Origin: Pseudomonas syringae KCTC 12500
GTDB lineage: Bacteria > Pseudomonadota > Gammaproteobacteria > Pseudomonadales > Pseudomonadaceae
Assembly (NCBI RefSeq): GCF_000507185.2
Contig: NZ_AYTM02000002.1
Location: forward strand, 62,001-126,000
Reading direction: 5' to 3'
DNA: 64,000 nt
The stretch's first letter is position 1; the number at the start of each line of letters is the position of its first letter. Positions 1-9,219 of this stretch are shown piece by piece. Position numbers and translations under genes: made by a program. Under the pieces are notes generated by a model, which did no database searches, had not been told where the DNA came from, and worked only from the letters and a program-made list of their open reading frames with translations.

Positions 1-187
1 CGCCTTTTGTAGTTTCGGTCTTCTGGTTTTGCGCTTTCTGAGCCGCCTTGGCGTCCTGAGTCTGGGTCATCACGGTCTCGTCGCTGGCGCCGGAAGTTGC
101 ATCTGTATCCGTCGCGTCGTCGGCAAAGGCTGCACCACTCAGGGCAAGACCCAACACCACACCGGCACTCATCATGGAAAACTTCAT
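1..187 (-). CDS. Small secreted protein of unknown function (partial)
   Basis: The reading frame starts at an ATG at 187 and runs off the left edge; 62 codons are visible. A GAGGAGT ribosome binding site lies at 195-201, seven bases before the start. The first 22 residues (MKFSMMSAGVVLGLALSGAAFA) form a clear Sec signal peptide ending in AFA. The visible mature part is polar and rich in Asp, Thr, Ala, Gln and Lys, suggesting a flexible periplasmic or secreted protein. I do not recognise the family and the C-terminus is missing. Confidence 0.6.
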   Translation of the reverse strand, partial: MKFSMMSAGVVLGLALSGAAFADDATDTDATSGASDETVMTQTQDAKAAQKAQNQKTETTKG

Positions 188-682
188 CGTATTAACTCCT
201 CAAAAAAACAAAAAGAGCCCCGCAAAAAAACGGAGCAGTTGTAGAAAACGGCCAAGAACTAGCGCACAGCACATGTCGCAACTTGCGAGCTGTCTTTCTT
301 CATCCTGAAAAATCTTAAACCCATCGACCAGTAGGTTTAACAAGAGTTCCTCAGATGTAAAGAAAAATTACCAAATCAAAGAAAAATACGCTTTTATTTG
401 ACATTTATGCCTTGTTTTATACTTAATTGTATCGTTTTGCAGATTCAAAACGCCATCACGTGATATCAATTTGATAGCGCTCGGCAAGTAAAAAAAGAAA
501 CGCCAAACAAAACTAATACGGTAACTAAGGAGTCCTACCTCGCGCCCTTGAAACAGGGAATAAACGCGACGACGGGAAACTGTTGCCCACAGAAAAGTTG
601 GCCGAAAGCAGTAAATAAGAACGCATTTATCCTGCGCACGTGCGCAGGCAGACAGTTATTTGAAACGCAGTTGGAGAGCAAT
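188..682. other. Intergenic region upstream of the glycosidase gene
   Basis: This 495-base stretch separates two divergent genes. Its centre (about 340-480) is clearly AT-rich compared with the rest of the window. TTGACA at 398-403 and TATACT at 418-423 resemble promoter hexamers, but the spacer is only 14 bases, so a promoter is not established. An upstream in-frame ATG at 548 exists, but it would precede the signal peptide and is not believed. A perfect 18-base palindrome lies at 631-648. Confidence 0.5.
631..648. promoter_or_regulatory. Perfect 18-bp palindrome, possible operator
   Basis: CCTGCGCACGTGCGCAGG reads the same on both strands, nine bases per arm with no spacer. It ends 34 bases before the glycosidase start codon. 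Its position suits a repressor site or a leader hairpin; no T-run follows, so it is not a terminator. The binding protein is unknown. Confidence 0.45.
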
Positions 683-3424
683 ATGAACAAGCGAAAGATG
701 ATAGGCGCGCATTCGGCGCTGGCCTTGCTGGCATTGGCAGTATCCCAGGTGCACGCCGCTGACCCGACCGTACAACAAGGGCGTGAAGATCGCGCCGAAA
801 AAGCCGCACAGAAAACCCTGGCCAAGATGACCATGGAAGAAAAGCTGGCCTACATTGGCGGCACCGGCGGCTGGGACGTCAAGCCACTGACCAACTACGG
901 CGTCCCGCAGATCCATGGCGCTGACGGCGGTGTGGGCGTGCGCTACACCAGCGAAGGCAACGATCAGGGTGTTGTCTACCCGTCCGGCCCTAACCTGGCC
1001 GCCACCTTCAACCCGCGTCGTGCCATCGACCTCGGCCGTGCGCTGGGCTATGACACTGCCGTCGGCGGCTACCAGTTCATCACTGGCCCCGGCGTCAACC
1101 TGTACCGCATGCCGTTCGGCGGCCGTGCGTTCGAATACCTCTCCGGTGAAGACCCGTTCCTCGGCGCCAGCCTGGCACCAGGTGTCATCAACGGTATCCA
1201 GTCTCGTGGTGTATGGGCCAACGCCAAGCACTACGCGGCTAACGATCAGGAAAGCAACCGCTTCAATCTGAACCAGACAATGCCAGAGCGCGTGCTGCGC
1301 GAAATGTCGCTGCCTGCGTTCGAATCGTCGTCGAAAAACGGCAACGTGGCGATGATGATGTGCGCTTTCCAGAAAGTGAACGGTGAGTTCGCCTGCGAAA
1401 GCGAGCACCTGATCGCCCAGATCCTGAAGAAGGAATGGGGCTTCAAAGGCTTCGTACAGAGCGACTACAACGCTGTCGTTCACGGTTTCAACGCTGCCCG
1501 CGCCGGTACCGATCTGGACATGATGGGCTACCAGATGAACAGCTCCGTGCTGAAGCCGCATCTGGACGCCGGCGACCTGAGCGCTGCGACCATCGACGAC
1601 AAGGTCCGTCGTATTCTCAAGCAGATCTACCTGTACAAGTTCGACAGCAAGACGCCGCTGACCACGCACAACATGAACAGCTCGACCAGCAACAAGGTTG
1701 CTCTGAACGCTGCGCGTGAAGGTATCGTATTGCTGAAAAACCAGGACAACCTGCTGCCGCTGGACAAGCAGAAAGTCAAGAAAATCGCCGTTGTCGGCAC
1801 CCTGGCCAAGTACTCGCCACCGACCGGTTTCGGCAGCGCCAACGTCATGGCCAGCCATTACGTCAGCGAATTGAGCGGTCTGCAGCAAATCGCGCCTAAC
1901 GCCAAGGTCGACTTCATCGAAGGCCTGTCGCTGGACCCAAGCACCAGTGCCTGGACCACCACCGACGCAACTGGCAATGAAGTCCAAGGCATGAAGGCCG
2001 AGTACTTCAGCAACACCAACTGGTCTGGCGATGCCGCTGTCACCCGCACCGAGAAGCACGTTGACTTGGACTGGGCCAACGACAAGAACCTGCCGTTCGA
2101 AAGCAACACTTCGACGTCCGATCCGTACACCACCAAAGGCTCGACCGCTGGCCAGTTGAATGGCGATACATCGTCCACTTCGATTCGCTACACCGGCAAG
2201 GTCACCCCGACCCAGAGCGGCGAGCAAGTGTTCAAGGTGCGTGCCGACGGCGCCGTGCGTCTGTGGGTCAACGGCAAGAAAATCATCGACAACGGTGACG
2301 GCAAGCCGCTTCCGGGCAACAGCATTCCGCCTACCATTCCAGAGTTCGCCAAGATCAACCTGGAAGCGGGCCAGTCTTACGACGTGAAGCTCGAGTACTC
2401 GCGTCGTGCCGGCTACCTGTCGACCATGGGCGGCCTGGTAGGTGTGCAGTTGAGCTCCGCCTCGCTGAACGCTCCTCAGGACCTGTCCGGCTATGACGCC
2501 GTCGTGGTTGCCGTAGGTAACAGCAACGAATACGAAGGCGAAGGTTTCGACCACAGCTTCGATCTGCCTGAGTTCCAGAACGAGCTGATCCAGAACATCG
2601 CCAAGGTCAACCCCAATACCGTGGTGACCATGTATGGCGGTACGGGTCTGAAGATGAGCGACTGGATCGAACAGGTTCCAGCAGCGCTGCACGCCTTCTA
2701 CCCAGGTCAGAACGGTGGTCAGGCCCTGGCCGAGATCCTGTTCGGCAAGGTCAACCCGTCGGGCAAACTGCCGATCAGTATCGAACGCAACATCGAAGAC
2801 AACCCGGCTTACGCTTCCTTCCCGAAATTCGACAATCAGAACACTCTGACCGACATGGATTACAAGGATGACCTGCTGCTGGGTTATCGCGGATACGAGA
2901 AGAAAGGCATCAAGCCGCTCTACCCGTTCGGTTACGGTATGTCGTACACCACGTTCGGCTACAGCAACATTAAGGTGACGCCAGGCGTCGCGGTCGGCAA
3001 CACGCCGATCAAGGTGTCCTTCGACCTGAGCAACACCGGCAAGGTCGGTGGTTCGGAAGTCGCCCAGCTGTACGTGGGCCAGCAGAACCCGAAAGTCGAG
3101 CGTCCGATCAAGGAACTCAAAGGCTACAAGAAGGTGTTCCTCAAGCCGGGTGAAAGCAAGCGTGTGACCATCGAGCTGAATGACCGCTCGCTGGCCTACT
3201 TCGATGAGAAGAGCAAGCAGTGGGTGGTCGATGCCGACACCTTCAACATCTCGCTCGGTTCGTCGTCGCAGGACATCCGCCTGAACGCCAAGCTGGTCAA
3301 CTCGTTCCGTCAGGAACTGTCGACCACCACCAGCAACCCGCTGCCACGCTCCGCTCTGAACTCGGTTCTGGTCGAGAAACCACCGGTCAAGACCGGCGGT
3401 GTATTCAAGCAGACCGTTGAGTAA
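683..3424 (+). CDS. Secreted glycoside hydrolase family 3 beta-glucosidase with PA14 domain
   Basis: The protein (913 aa) should hydrolyse terminal beta-glucosides in the periplasm or outside the cell. ATG at 683 was chosen over an in-frame ATG at 548 because it follows TTGGAGAGCA and begins a signal peptide (MNKRKMIGAHSALALLALAVSQVHA). The N-terminal GH3 barrel carries the KHYAANDQE motif and the nucleophile motif GFVQSDY with Asp261. The second GH3 domain is interrupted around residues 430-600 by a PA14-like insert starting near GMKAEYFSNTNWSGD, as in carbohydrate-binding GH3 enzymes. A fibronectin-III-like domain follows (VGGSEVAQLYVG), then a Ser/Thr-rich tail of about 40 residues. It is a single gene. 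The substrate (cellobiose, plant glucosides or other) cannot be read from sequence. Confidence 0.88.
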   Translation: MNKRKMIGAHSALALLALAVSQVHAADPTVQQGREDRAEKAAQKTLAKMTMEEKLAYIGGTGGWDVKPLTNYGVPQIHGADGGVGVRYTSEGNDQGVVYPSGPNLAATFNPRRAIDLGRALGYDTAVGGYQFITGPGVNLYRMPFGGRAFEYLSGEDPFLGASLAPGVINGIQSRGVWANAKHYAANDQESNRFNLNQTMPERVLREMSLPAFESSSKNGNVAMMMCAFQKVNGEFACESEHLIAQILKKEWGFKGFVQSDYNAVVHGFNAARAGTDLDMMGYQMNSSVLKPHLDAGDLSAATIDDKVRRILKQIYLYKFDSKTPLTTHNMNSSTSNKVALNAAREGIVLLKNQDNLLPLDKQKVKKIAVVGTLAKYSPPTGFGSANVMASHYVSELSGLQQIAPNAKVDFIEGLSLDPSTSAWTTTDATGNEVQGMKAEYFSNTNWSGDAAVTRTEKHVDLDWANDKNLPFESNTSTSDPYTTKGSTAGQLNGDTSSTSIRYTGKVTPTQSGEQVFKVRADGAVRLWVNGKKIIDNGDGKPLPGNSIPPTIPEFAKINLEAGQSYDVKLEYSRRAGYLSTMGGLVGVQLSSASLNAPQDLSGYDAVVVAVGNSNEYEGEGFDHSFDLPEFQNELIQNIAKVNPNTVVTMYGGTGLKMSDWIEQVPAALHAFYPGQNGGQALAEILFGKVNPSGKLPISIERNIEDNPAYASFPKFDNQNTLTDMDYKDDLLLGYRGYEKKGIKPLYPFGYGMSYTTFGYSNIKVTPGVAVGNTPIKVSFDLSNTGKVGGSEVAQLYVGQQNPKVERPIKELKGYKKVFLKPGESKRVTIELNDRSLAYFDEKSKQWVVDADTFNISLGSSSQDIRLNAKLVNSFRQELSTTTSNPLPRSALNSVLVEKPPVKTGGVFKQTVE

Positions 3425-3462
3425 GCGTTAGCCGACTGAAAGGTAAACGGACAAATAAAGGC

Positions 3463-4107
3463 TCAAGGACGAGCCCTTACCGCTGCATCGACCTGCGCAA
3501 TGTAGGTATCGAAACACTCGACCAGATCCACCTGATCGGGAAAGCGTAACCACTGAATCTGCAAGCCATCCATCATCGCCAGAAGCTGCCGGATAATCTT
3601 GTCCAGATCCACATCCGCACGTACCTCCCCGCGCTCCACCAAGGCCGAAAACTGTCCCAGCAAGTGCGCGTGAATACGCTCGTAGCGCGTCTGGAACCAT
3701 TCATAGGCAGGCTGGTTTTCCAGCAGACTTTCCGCATTGAGGATCGAAAACGCTCGTACCACGCCGGGTGCCGTGGCGTTGGAGCGGTTGATCGCGCGCA
3801 AGCCGCCGAGCAGACCGGTCAAGGTGTTATCGGTGCGGACTTCGGCAGCAATTCGGCCGTTGACCTCGTCGCGTCGCTCCAGCACGCCCATCAGCAGCGA
3901 GATCTTGCTCGGAAAATGGTGCAGCAATCCGGCAACGGAAATACCGACGATGGCTGCTACCTTGGCCACTGAAGCGCCGGTATAGCCTTCAAGGGAAAAC
4001 ACTTGCAGTGCCGCATCGAGCAGTTCTTCGCGGCGCTTTTCGCCCTTTGGCGCGCGTCGCTGTCGGGTGACTGCCGTGCCCGTTTCCGTGGGGTCATGCC
4101 GAGTCAT
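3463..4107 (-). CDS. TetR family transcriptional regulator
   Basis: The protein (214 aa) has a typical TetR N-terminus: a helix-turn-helix at about residues 25-70 (EELLDAALQVFSLEGYTGASVAKVAAIVGISVAGLLHHF), followed by a ligand-binding helical domain. It converges on the glycosidase gene with only 38 bases between the ends. It could repress that gene through the palindrome at 631-648, but this is a guess from proximity. The ligand is unknown. Confidence 0.85.
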   Translation of the reverse strand: MTRHDPTETGTAVTRQRRAPKGEKRREELLDAALQVFSLEGYTGASVAKVAAIVGISVAGLLHHFPSKISLLMGVLERRDEVNGRIAAEVRTDNTLTGLLGGLRAINRSNATAPGVVRAFSILNAESLLENQPAYEWFQTRYERIHAHLLGQFSALVERGEVRADVDLDKIIRQLLAMMDGLQIQWLRFPDQVDLVECFDTYIAQVDAAVRARP

Positions 4108-4220
4108 ATCAGGCTCCTTCTTGAACAGCCGCGTACCCTAACGATTCAGGCAAGCGCTGGCAACGCTATTGAGCCGGATTGTTCGACAATTTCATCTTGT
4201 ACAGCAGAGCCATGGCAAGG

Positions 4221-4760
4221 TCAGGTGCGCTCCACCGGAACACTTCCCCAACCTTCGCCCAGCATGCGCTGCATCAGCACCGTGTCTACCCAGCGGCCAT
4301 GCTTGAAACCGACCGATTCGAACACCCCGACCCGGCGAAAGCCAAGACGCTCATGCAGGCGCAACGACGCGATATTCTGGCTGTTGCCGATAACCGCAAT
4401 CATCTGCCGCCAGCCGCCCGCTTCACAGTGCTGCACCAGAGCACTCAACAGCGCCTGGCCGATCCCCTGACCGCCGAGTCCATCGCGCACGTACACAGAA
4501 TCCTCGACGGTAAAGCGGTAGCCTGGACGTGGCCGATACGGCGTAACGTAGCCATAGCCGACAATTTCTCCGCCGCGCTCAGCGACCAGATACGGCAAGC
4601 CTTTCGCAAGGACCATACGACGACGCTGCAGCAATTCGGCCAGGTCAGGCGGCTCCAGCTCGAAGCTGGAAATCCCGTGCAGCACGTGGTCAGCGTAGAT
4701 CGCCTGTACAGCAGGCATGTCATCGTCGCGGGCGTCACGCAGGTCAAAGGTTGAAGTCAT
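4221..4760 (-). CDS. GNAT N-acetyltransferase of the phosphinothricin/methionine sulfone type
   Basis: The 179-residue protein has the GNAT fold. The acetyl-CoA loop motif is seen in VYVRDGLGGQGIGQALLSAL, with the later INSQN-like part (VIGNSQNIASLRLHERLGFRRVG) typical of the Pat/MnaT group. Such enzymes acetylate amino-acid analogues such as phosphinothricin, methionine sulfone or methionine sulfoximine. It is divergent from a LysR gene with 104 bases between starts, suggesting shared control. The exact substrate is inferred. Confidence 0.82.
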   Translation of the reverse strand: MTSTFDLRDARDDDMPAVQAIYADHVLHGISSFELEPPDLAELLQRRRMVLAKGLPYLVAERGGEIVGYGYVTPYRPRPGYRFTVEDSVYVRDGLGGQGIGQALLSALVQHCEAGGWRQMIAVIGNSQNIASLRLHERLGFRRVGVFESVGFKHGRWVDTVLMQRMLGEGWGSVPVERT

Positions 4761-4864
4761 GTCCAGGCTCTGTACGAATGTCTGTGAATGGCCGCAATGA
4801 TGCCGCTCACCACGACATTAAAAAAGCTATGATTTGTCATCCACAGCATAAGAAATACTTTGTC

Positions 4865-5755
4865 ATGCGTCGGCTGAACCTCAATCACCTGCACACATTT
4901 TCGCTGGTCGTTGCCCATGGCAGTTTTTCTGCGGCGGCGGAGTGTTTACACCTGACCCAACCCGCGGTCAGCCTGCAGGTGCGACAGCTGGAAGATCAAC
5001 TGAAGCTGCAACTGATCGAACGGGTCGGCAAACGCCTCAAACCTACCTCCGCAGGCAATGTACTGCTGGAGCATATCGCGCGCATCGATGCGGTGGTCGA
5101 AGACGCCCTGCAGGCGCTGTCCAGCCATGCCAGCGGCATTGCAGGAAAAATCGCCATCGGCACCGGCGCAACAGCGTGTATTCATCTGCTGCCGCCCATG
5201 TTGCAGGCGCTGCGTCGGCGTTTCCCCGAACTGGATGTGCGCGTCAGCACCGGCAACACCGAAGGCATCCTCAAGGCGGTCGAAGAAAACCTCGTGGATC
5301 TGGCGCTGGTCACCCTGCCCGCCTCTGGCCGCAGTCTGCACATCACGCCGCTGCTTGAAGATGAGTTCGTCGCGATTTTCGCCAGCAGCCAGCGACCGAT
5401 GCCGGCACACATGACCCAGGAGCGCCTCAGCGCACAGCCGTTGGTCGTATTCGAAGCCGGCAGCAGCACGCGTCAGTTGATCGATGAATGGTTCCTGCAT
5501 GCCGGGATCCGGGTAAAACCGGTCATGGAACTGGGCAGCATTGAAGCGATCAAGGAAATGGTCGCTGCAGGCCTGGGCTACAGCATCGTGCCGCGGATGG
5601 CCGTTGCTGCGCTGCACCATCGCCGCGGCCTGCAAGTGCTGCCCTTGGCAACAGCGCTGACTCGCACGCTGGGAATTGCCTTACGCCAGGACAAACCGGT
5701 CAGCAAAGCCCTGCGTCAGGTACTGGATGCGCTGCAAGACCTCAAAAGGTCATGA
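4865..5755 (+). CDS. LysR family transcriptional regulator
   Basis: The protein (296 aa) begins MRRLNLNHLHTFSLVVAHGSFSAAAECLHLTQPAVSLQ, a canonical LysR winged helix-turn-helix; an in-frame ATG 38 codons upstream adds no known domain and was rejected. The remainder is a periplasmic-binding-protein-like effector domain. It is divergent from the GNAT gene and lies 263 bases upstream of the aldehyde dehydrogenase gene, so it may act on either. No effector can be predicted. Confidence 0.88.
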   Translation: MRRLNLNHLHTFSLVVAHGSFSAAAECLHLTQPAVSLQVRQLEDQLKLQLIERVGKRLKPTSAGNVLLEHIARIDAVVEDALQALSSHASGIAGKIAIGTGATACIHLLPPMLQALRRRFPELDVRVSTGNTEGILKAVEENLVDLALVTLPASGRSLHITPLLEDEFVAIFASSQRPMPAHMTQERLSAQPLVVFEAGSSTRQLIDEWFLHAGIRVKPVMELGSIEAIKEMVAAGLGYSIVPRMAVAALHHRRGLQVLPLATALTRTLGIALRQDKPVSKALRQVLDALQDLKRS

Positions 5756-6018
5756 AGGCGCGCCACGATAGAGGCTTGATTGCGCCCATGCACTATAAAG
5801 AGCAAAGGCACTCGGCCTGGCAAATAAGGTCGACAGTTGCACAGGCGGCGAATCAGGTTGTACGATGACTGCCCACTGGTAACTGAAAAAATGATGGCTG
5901 GCCTGCTTTTAGACGCCCCATCACTGACAATCTGTAAAGCAACTCGGCAACCCATAAGGAGCGCCGGTCCGGATACCTTCCCTGCCGACCTCCAACCTCA
6001 AAACAACAGGAGATACCG

Positions 6019-7602
6019 ATGCCTAACATTCTCGGCCAGAACTTCATCGCTGGCGGCCGCAGCGCTTTGGGCCAGAGCCTGCAAAAAAGCCTGGATGCCA
6101 CCACGGGTGAAGAGCTGCCTTACAGCTTTCATCAGGCCACCGACGGCGAAATCGACGCCGCGGCACTGGCTGCCAAGGCTGCATTCCCGGAATTTCGTCA
6201 GCTGAGCCCGGCCCGTCGCGCGGATTTCCTCGACGCCATTGCTGATGAACTCGACGGGCTTGGCGATGACTTCGTCGCTATCGTCTGCCAGGAAACCGCT
6301 CTGCCCCAGGCGCGTATTCAGGGTGAGCGCGGGCGCACCAGCGGCCAGATGCGTCTGTTTTCCAAGGTCCTGCGCCGCGGTGATTTCGTCGGTGCACGTA
6401 TCGACCTGGCGTTGCCAGATCGCAAGCCGTTGCCACGCGTCGACCTGCGCCAGTACCGCATCGGCGTGGGCCCGGTTGCTGTGTTCGGGGCAAGCAACTT
6501 CCCGCTGGCGTTTTCCACTGCGGGCGGTGATACCGCAGCAGCACTGGCCGCCGGTTGCCCGGTAGTATTCAAGGCGCACAGCGGTCACATGGCGACTGCC
6601 GATCTGGTGGCCAGCGCAATCATTCGCGCTGCCGAGCGTACGCAGATGCCCAAAGGCGTGTTCAACATGATCTTCGGCAACGGCGTCGGTGAAGGCCTGG
6701 TCAAGCACCCGGCCATCCAGGCGGTTGGTTTCACCGGCTCGCTGAACGGTGGCAACGCGCTGTGCAAAATGGCTGCCGAGCGTCCACAACCCATTCCGGT
6801 GTTTGCCGAGATGTCCAGTATCAATCCGGTCGTGCTGCTGCCAGGCGCCTTGCAGGCACGTGGTGAAACCGTGGCCAAGGAGCTTGCCGGCTCGGTGGTC
6901 ATGGGTGCCGGTCAGTTCTGTACCAACCCCGGCGTGGTCATCGGCCTGCGCTCCCCGGCGTTCTCGACATTCATCGAGCAACTGACCGAACAGATGGGCA
7001 GTCAGGCTCCGCAGACCATGCTCAACGCGGGTGGCCTGCGCAGTTATAGCAAGGGCGTGGAACATCTGCTGTCGCATCCTGGCGTGACGCATCTGGCCGG
7101 CAAGCCTCAGGAAGGCAAGCAGGCGCAAGCGCAGTTGTTCAAGGCTGACGTGAGCCTGCTGCTGAACGGTGATCAATTGCTGCAAGAGGAAGTCTTCGGC
7201 CCGACCACGCTGCTGATCGAAGTCGCTGACGATGCGCAGTTGAAAGACGCGCTGCAAGCCTTGCGTGGTCAGCTGACTGCGACGGTGATCGGCGAGCCTG
7301 CGGACTTGAGCCAGTACAACTGGCTGCAACCGATTCTCGAAGAGAAAGTCGGGCGCATTCTGTTCAACGGCTACCCGACCGGTGTCGAGGTCTGCGAGGC
7401 CATGGTTCACGGCGGCCCGTACCCGGCCACCTCGGACGCACGCGGTACTTCGGTGGGCACCCTGGCCATCGACCGTTTCCTGCGCCCCGTGTGCTATCAG
7501 AACCTGGCGGACAGCCAGTTGCCACCTGCATTGCAGAACGCCAACCCGTTGGGCCTGCGTCGTCTGGTCAATGGCGAATGGAGTGATCAGCCTGTCGCGT
7601 AA
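6019..7602 (+). CDS. NAD(P)-dependent aldehyde dehydrogenase, alpha-ketoglutaric semialdehyde type
   Basis: At 527 aa this matches the longer KGSADH (2,5-dioxovalerate dehydrogenase) subgroup, which oxidises alpha-ketoglutaric semialdehyde to 2-oxoglutarate at the end of pentose, hexarate or hydroxyproline catabolism. The catalytic cysteine is Cys301 in GAGQFCTNPG and the general base Glu264 in FAEMSSINP. The cofactor-binding segment GASNFPLAFSTAGGDTAAAL is typical of this subgroup. CAACAGGAG precedes the start. The gene stands alone with its own terminator; no pathway partners flank it, so the physiological substrate is inferred from family length and motifs only. Confidence 0.82.
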   Translation: MPNILGQNFIAGGRSALGQSLQKSLDATTGEELPYSFHQATDGEIDAAALAAKAAFPEFRQLSPARRADFLDAIADELDGLGDDFVAIVCQETALPQARIQGERGRTSGQMRLFSKVLRRGDFVGARIDLALPDRKPLPRVDLRQYRIGVGPVAVFGASNFPLAFSTAGGDTAAALAAGCPVVFKAHSGHMATADLVASAIIRAAERTQMPKGVFNMIFGNGVGEGLVKHPAIQAVGFTGSLNGGNALCKMAAERPQPIPVFAEMSSINPVVLLPGALQARGETVAKELAGSVVMGAGQFCTNPGVVIGLRSPAFSTFIEQLTEQMGSQAPQTMLNAGGLRSYSKGVEHLLSHPGVTHLAGKPQEGKQAQAQLFKADVSLLLNGDQLLQEEVFGPTTLLIEVADDAQLKDALQALRGQLTATVIGEPADLSQYNWLQPILEEKVGRILFNGYPTGVEVCEAMVHGGPYPATSDARGTSVGTLAIDRFLRPVCYQNLADSQLPPALQNANPLGLRRLVNGEWSDQPVA

Positions 7603-7644
7603 TCGCCATCGGCTAAATCCGCAACACAGCATCCACAACACAGC

Positions 7645-7676
7645 AGCGCGACCTGATGAGGGTCGCGCTTTTTTTT
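7645..7676 (+). terminator. Rho-independent terminator after the aldehyde dehydrogenase gene
   Basis: AGCGCGACC at 7645-7653 pairs perfectly with GGTCGCGCT at 7661-7669, with a seven-base loop and a run of eight T from 7669. Confidence 0.9.
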
Positions 7677-8043
7677 GGAAATATTTCTTTTTTGTGCCCG
7701 AAGTCGCTTATAGCGGACCGGTTTTGTACCCTGACGGCAGCACCATAGAAGTGCAAAACAGGGGCTGTTCATAAATTAACCACACAGCTGTAAGCCACGT
7801 GTAACAAGGGTTTCAAAAAGTTACCCACAGACATACCCACGATTTCCGTGGACAACTTTTCATCGATTTCGGACCTTAAAAACCCTGAGCAGTGCAAGCG
7901 TAAATTTTTGACGGGCGCCTGCAATCCCGGTGTGATGGCATCCGTAATGGCCCACGAGGTCGCCTGACATAACCTTATGCACGTTTGGCGGTTGATTCGA
8001 CAGGCTGTCCATAGTGAGATAGACGATTTATCGAGGCTCCCCT
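7677..8043. other. Intergenic region before the amine oxidase gene
   Basis: No credible coding frame was found in these 367 bases. The only structure seen is a short hairpin CCACG-ATTTC-CGTGG near 7838-7852. GAGG at about 8032-8035 is the ribosome binding site for the next gene. The promoter was not identified. Confidence 0.5.
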
Positions 8044-9219
8044 ATGCAACAGCGTTGTAAAGTGGCCGTACTCGGCCTGGGTGCCATGGGTGCAGCCACT
8101 GCCTATCAACTGGCAAAGGCTGGAGTCGATGTGATTGGCATCGACCGCTACGACCCTCCGCACACACAAGGCTCCAGTCACGGCGATACCCGCATCACGC
8201 GGCTGTCGGCCGGTGAAGGTCCGCAATACCTGCCACTGGTACGCAGCTCGCAGCGCATCTGGCGCGAACTTGAAGCATTGAGCGGCGAGTCGCTGTTCGA
8301 GCAGTGCGGAGTGCTGGTGATGACTTCAAGCCCCGCTTACGATCCAGAGGACGTCAACGACTTCACCCATCAGACCATCGCGCTGGCCCGCGCTTATGGG
8401 GTGAGGCACGAGGTATTGGCGGCCGCAGCGATTCGCGAGCGCTTCCCTCAGTTCGCTCCTGTGCTGGATAGCGCCATCGGCTATTTCGAACCAGAGGGCG
8501 GATTCGTTCGGCCCGAGCGCTGCATCGCCGTACAGCTCAAGCTGGCAAGACAACACGGCGCACGTTTGCTGACCCACGAGACGGTCACGCAATTGCAGGC
8601 GCATGGCGATCAGGTACAAATCACCACCGACAAGGGCTCGATCATCGCCGACAAGGTCGTGGTCAGCGCGGGCATGTGGTCGGCCGGTTTACTCGGCGCA
8701 CCGTTCAGCGACCTGCTGCGGGTGTGCCGGCAAAAGCTGTTCTGGTTCGAGTTGCAGCATGAGGCTGCCTTTGCTGCGCCGTCGCCAAGCTTCATCCTGA
8801 TTCACGGGCCGGGCGACGCCGATGTCAATTACGGCTTCCCGCCGCTGCCCGGTGAAAACAGCATGAAGGTCGCCACTGAGCAATACCTCGAGACGTCAGC
8901 GGCTGACCGGTTGGACCGCACCATTACCGCGCGGGAAGAACAGGAAATGTTCCGCACTCAGGTGCAGGGCAGGATTGCGGGACTGACGCCAAAGGTGGTC
9001 AAGTCTTCGGTGTGCGCTTACACGGTCACGCCGGACTGCCACTTCATCATCGATGAACACCCGCACCTGAAAAATGTGACGGTGGTCTCAGCCTGTTCCG
9101 GCCACGGTTTCAAACATTCGGCCGGGCTCGGACTGGCGCTGGCGCAACGCTGTATCGAAGGCGAGAGCGATGTGGATCTCTCGGCCTTTTCACTGCAGCG
9201 TTTCGCCAGGCAGTGCTGA
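8044..9219 (+). CDS. solA: FAD-dependent amine oxidase, SolA/monomeric sarcosine oxidase family
   Basis: The protein (391 aa) begins with a dinucleotide-binding motif VAVLGLGAMGAATAYQLA and the family motif GSSHGDTRITRL. It should oxidatively demethylate N-methyl amino acids (sarcosine, N-methyltryptophan) with release of hydrogen peroxide. Cys324 in SVCAYTVTPD sits where these enzymes bind FAD covalently, and GHGFKHSAGLG matches the conserved C-terminal FAD-binding region. It converges on aprF; the two stop codons abut exactly (TGATCA, 9217-9222). The choice among N-methyltryptophan, sarcosine and other secondary amines is not resolved. Confidence 0.8.
   Translation: MQQRCKVAVLGLGAMGAATAYQLAKAGVDVIGIDRYDPPHTQGSSHGDTRITRLSAGEGPQYLPLVRSSQRIWRELEALSGESLFEQCGVLVMTSSPAYDPEDVNDFTHQTIALARAYGVRHEVLAAAAIRERFPQFAPVLDSAIGYFEPEGGFVRPERCIAVQLKLARQHGARLLTHETVTQLQAHGDQVQITTDKGSIIADKVVVSAGMWSAGLLGAPFSDLLRVCRQKLFWFELQHEAAFAAPSPSFILIHGPGDADVNYGFPPLPGENSMKVATEQYLETSAADRLDRTITAREEQEMFRTQVQGRIAGLTPKVVKSSVCAYTVTPDCHFIIDEHPHLKNVTVVSACSGHGFKHSAGLGLALAQRCIEGESDVDLSAFSLQRFARQC

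Noticed and set aside
29..244. Plus-strand 71-codon frame at the left edge
   Set aside because: It is antisense to a small gene with a clear signal peptide and ribosome binding site on the minus strand.
656..2692. Long minus-strand frame of 678 codons antisense to the glycosidase gene
   Set aside because: It is a shadow of a high-GC gene: no ribosome binding site, no recognisable domain, while the plus strand has a clear family and motifs.
5998..7641. Minus-strand frame of 547 codons antisense to the aldehyde dehydrogenase gene
   Set aside because: Codon-bias shadow with no domain; the sense gene has intact catalytic residues.
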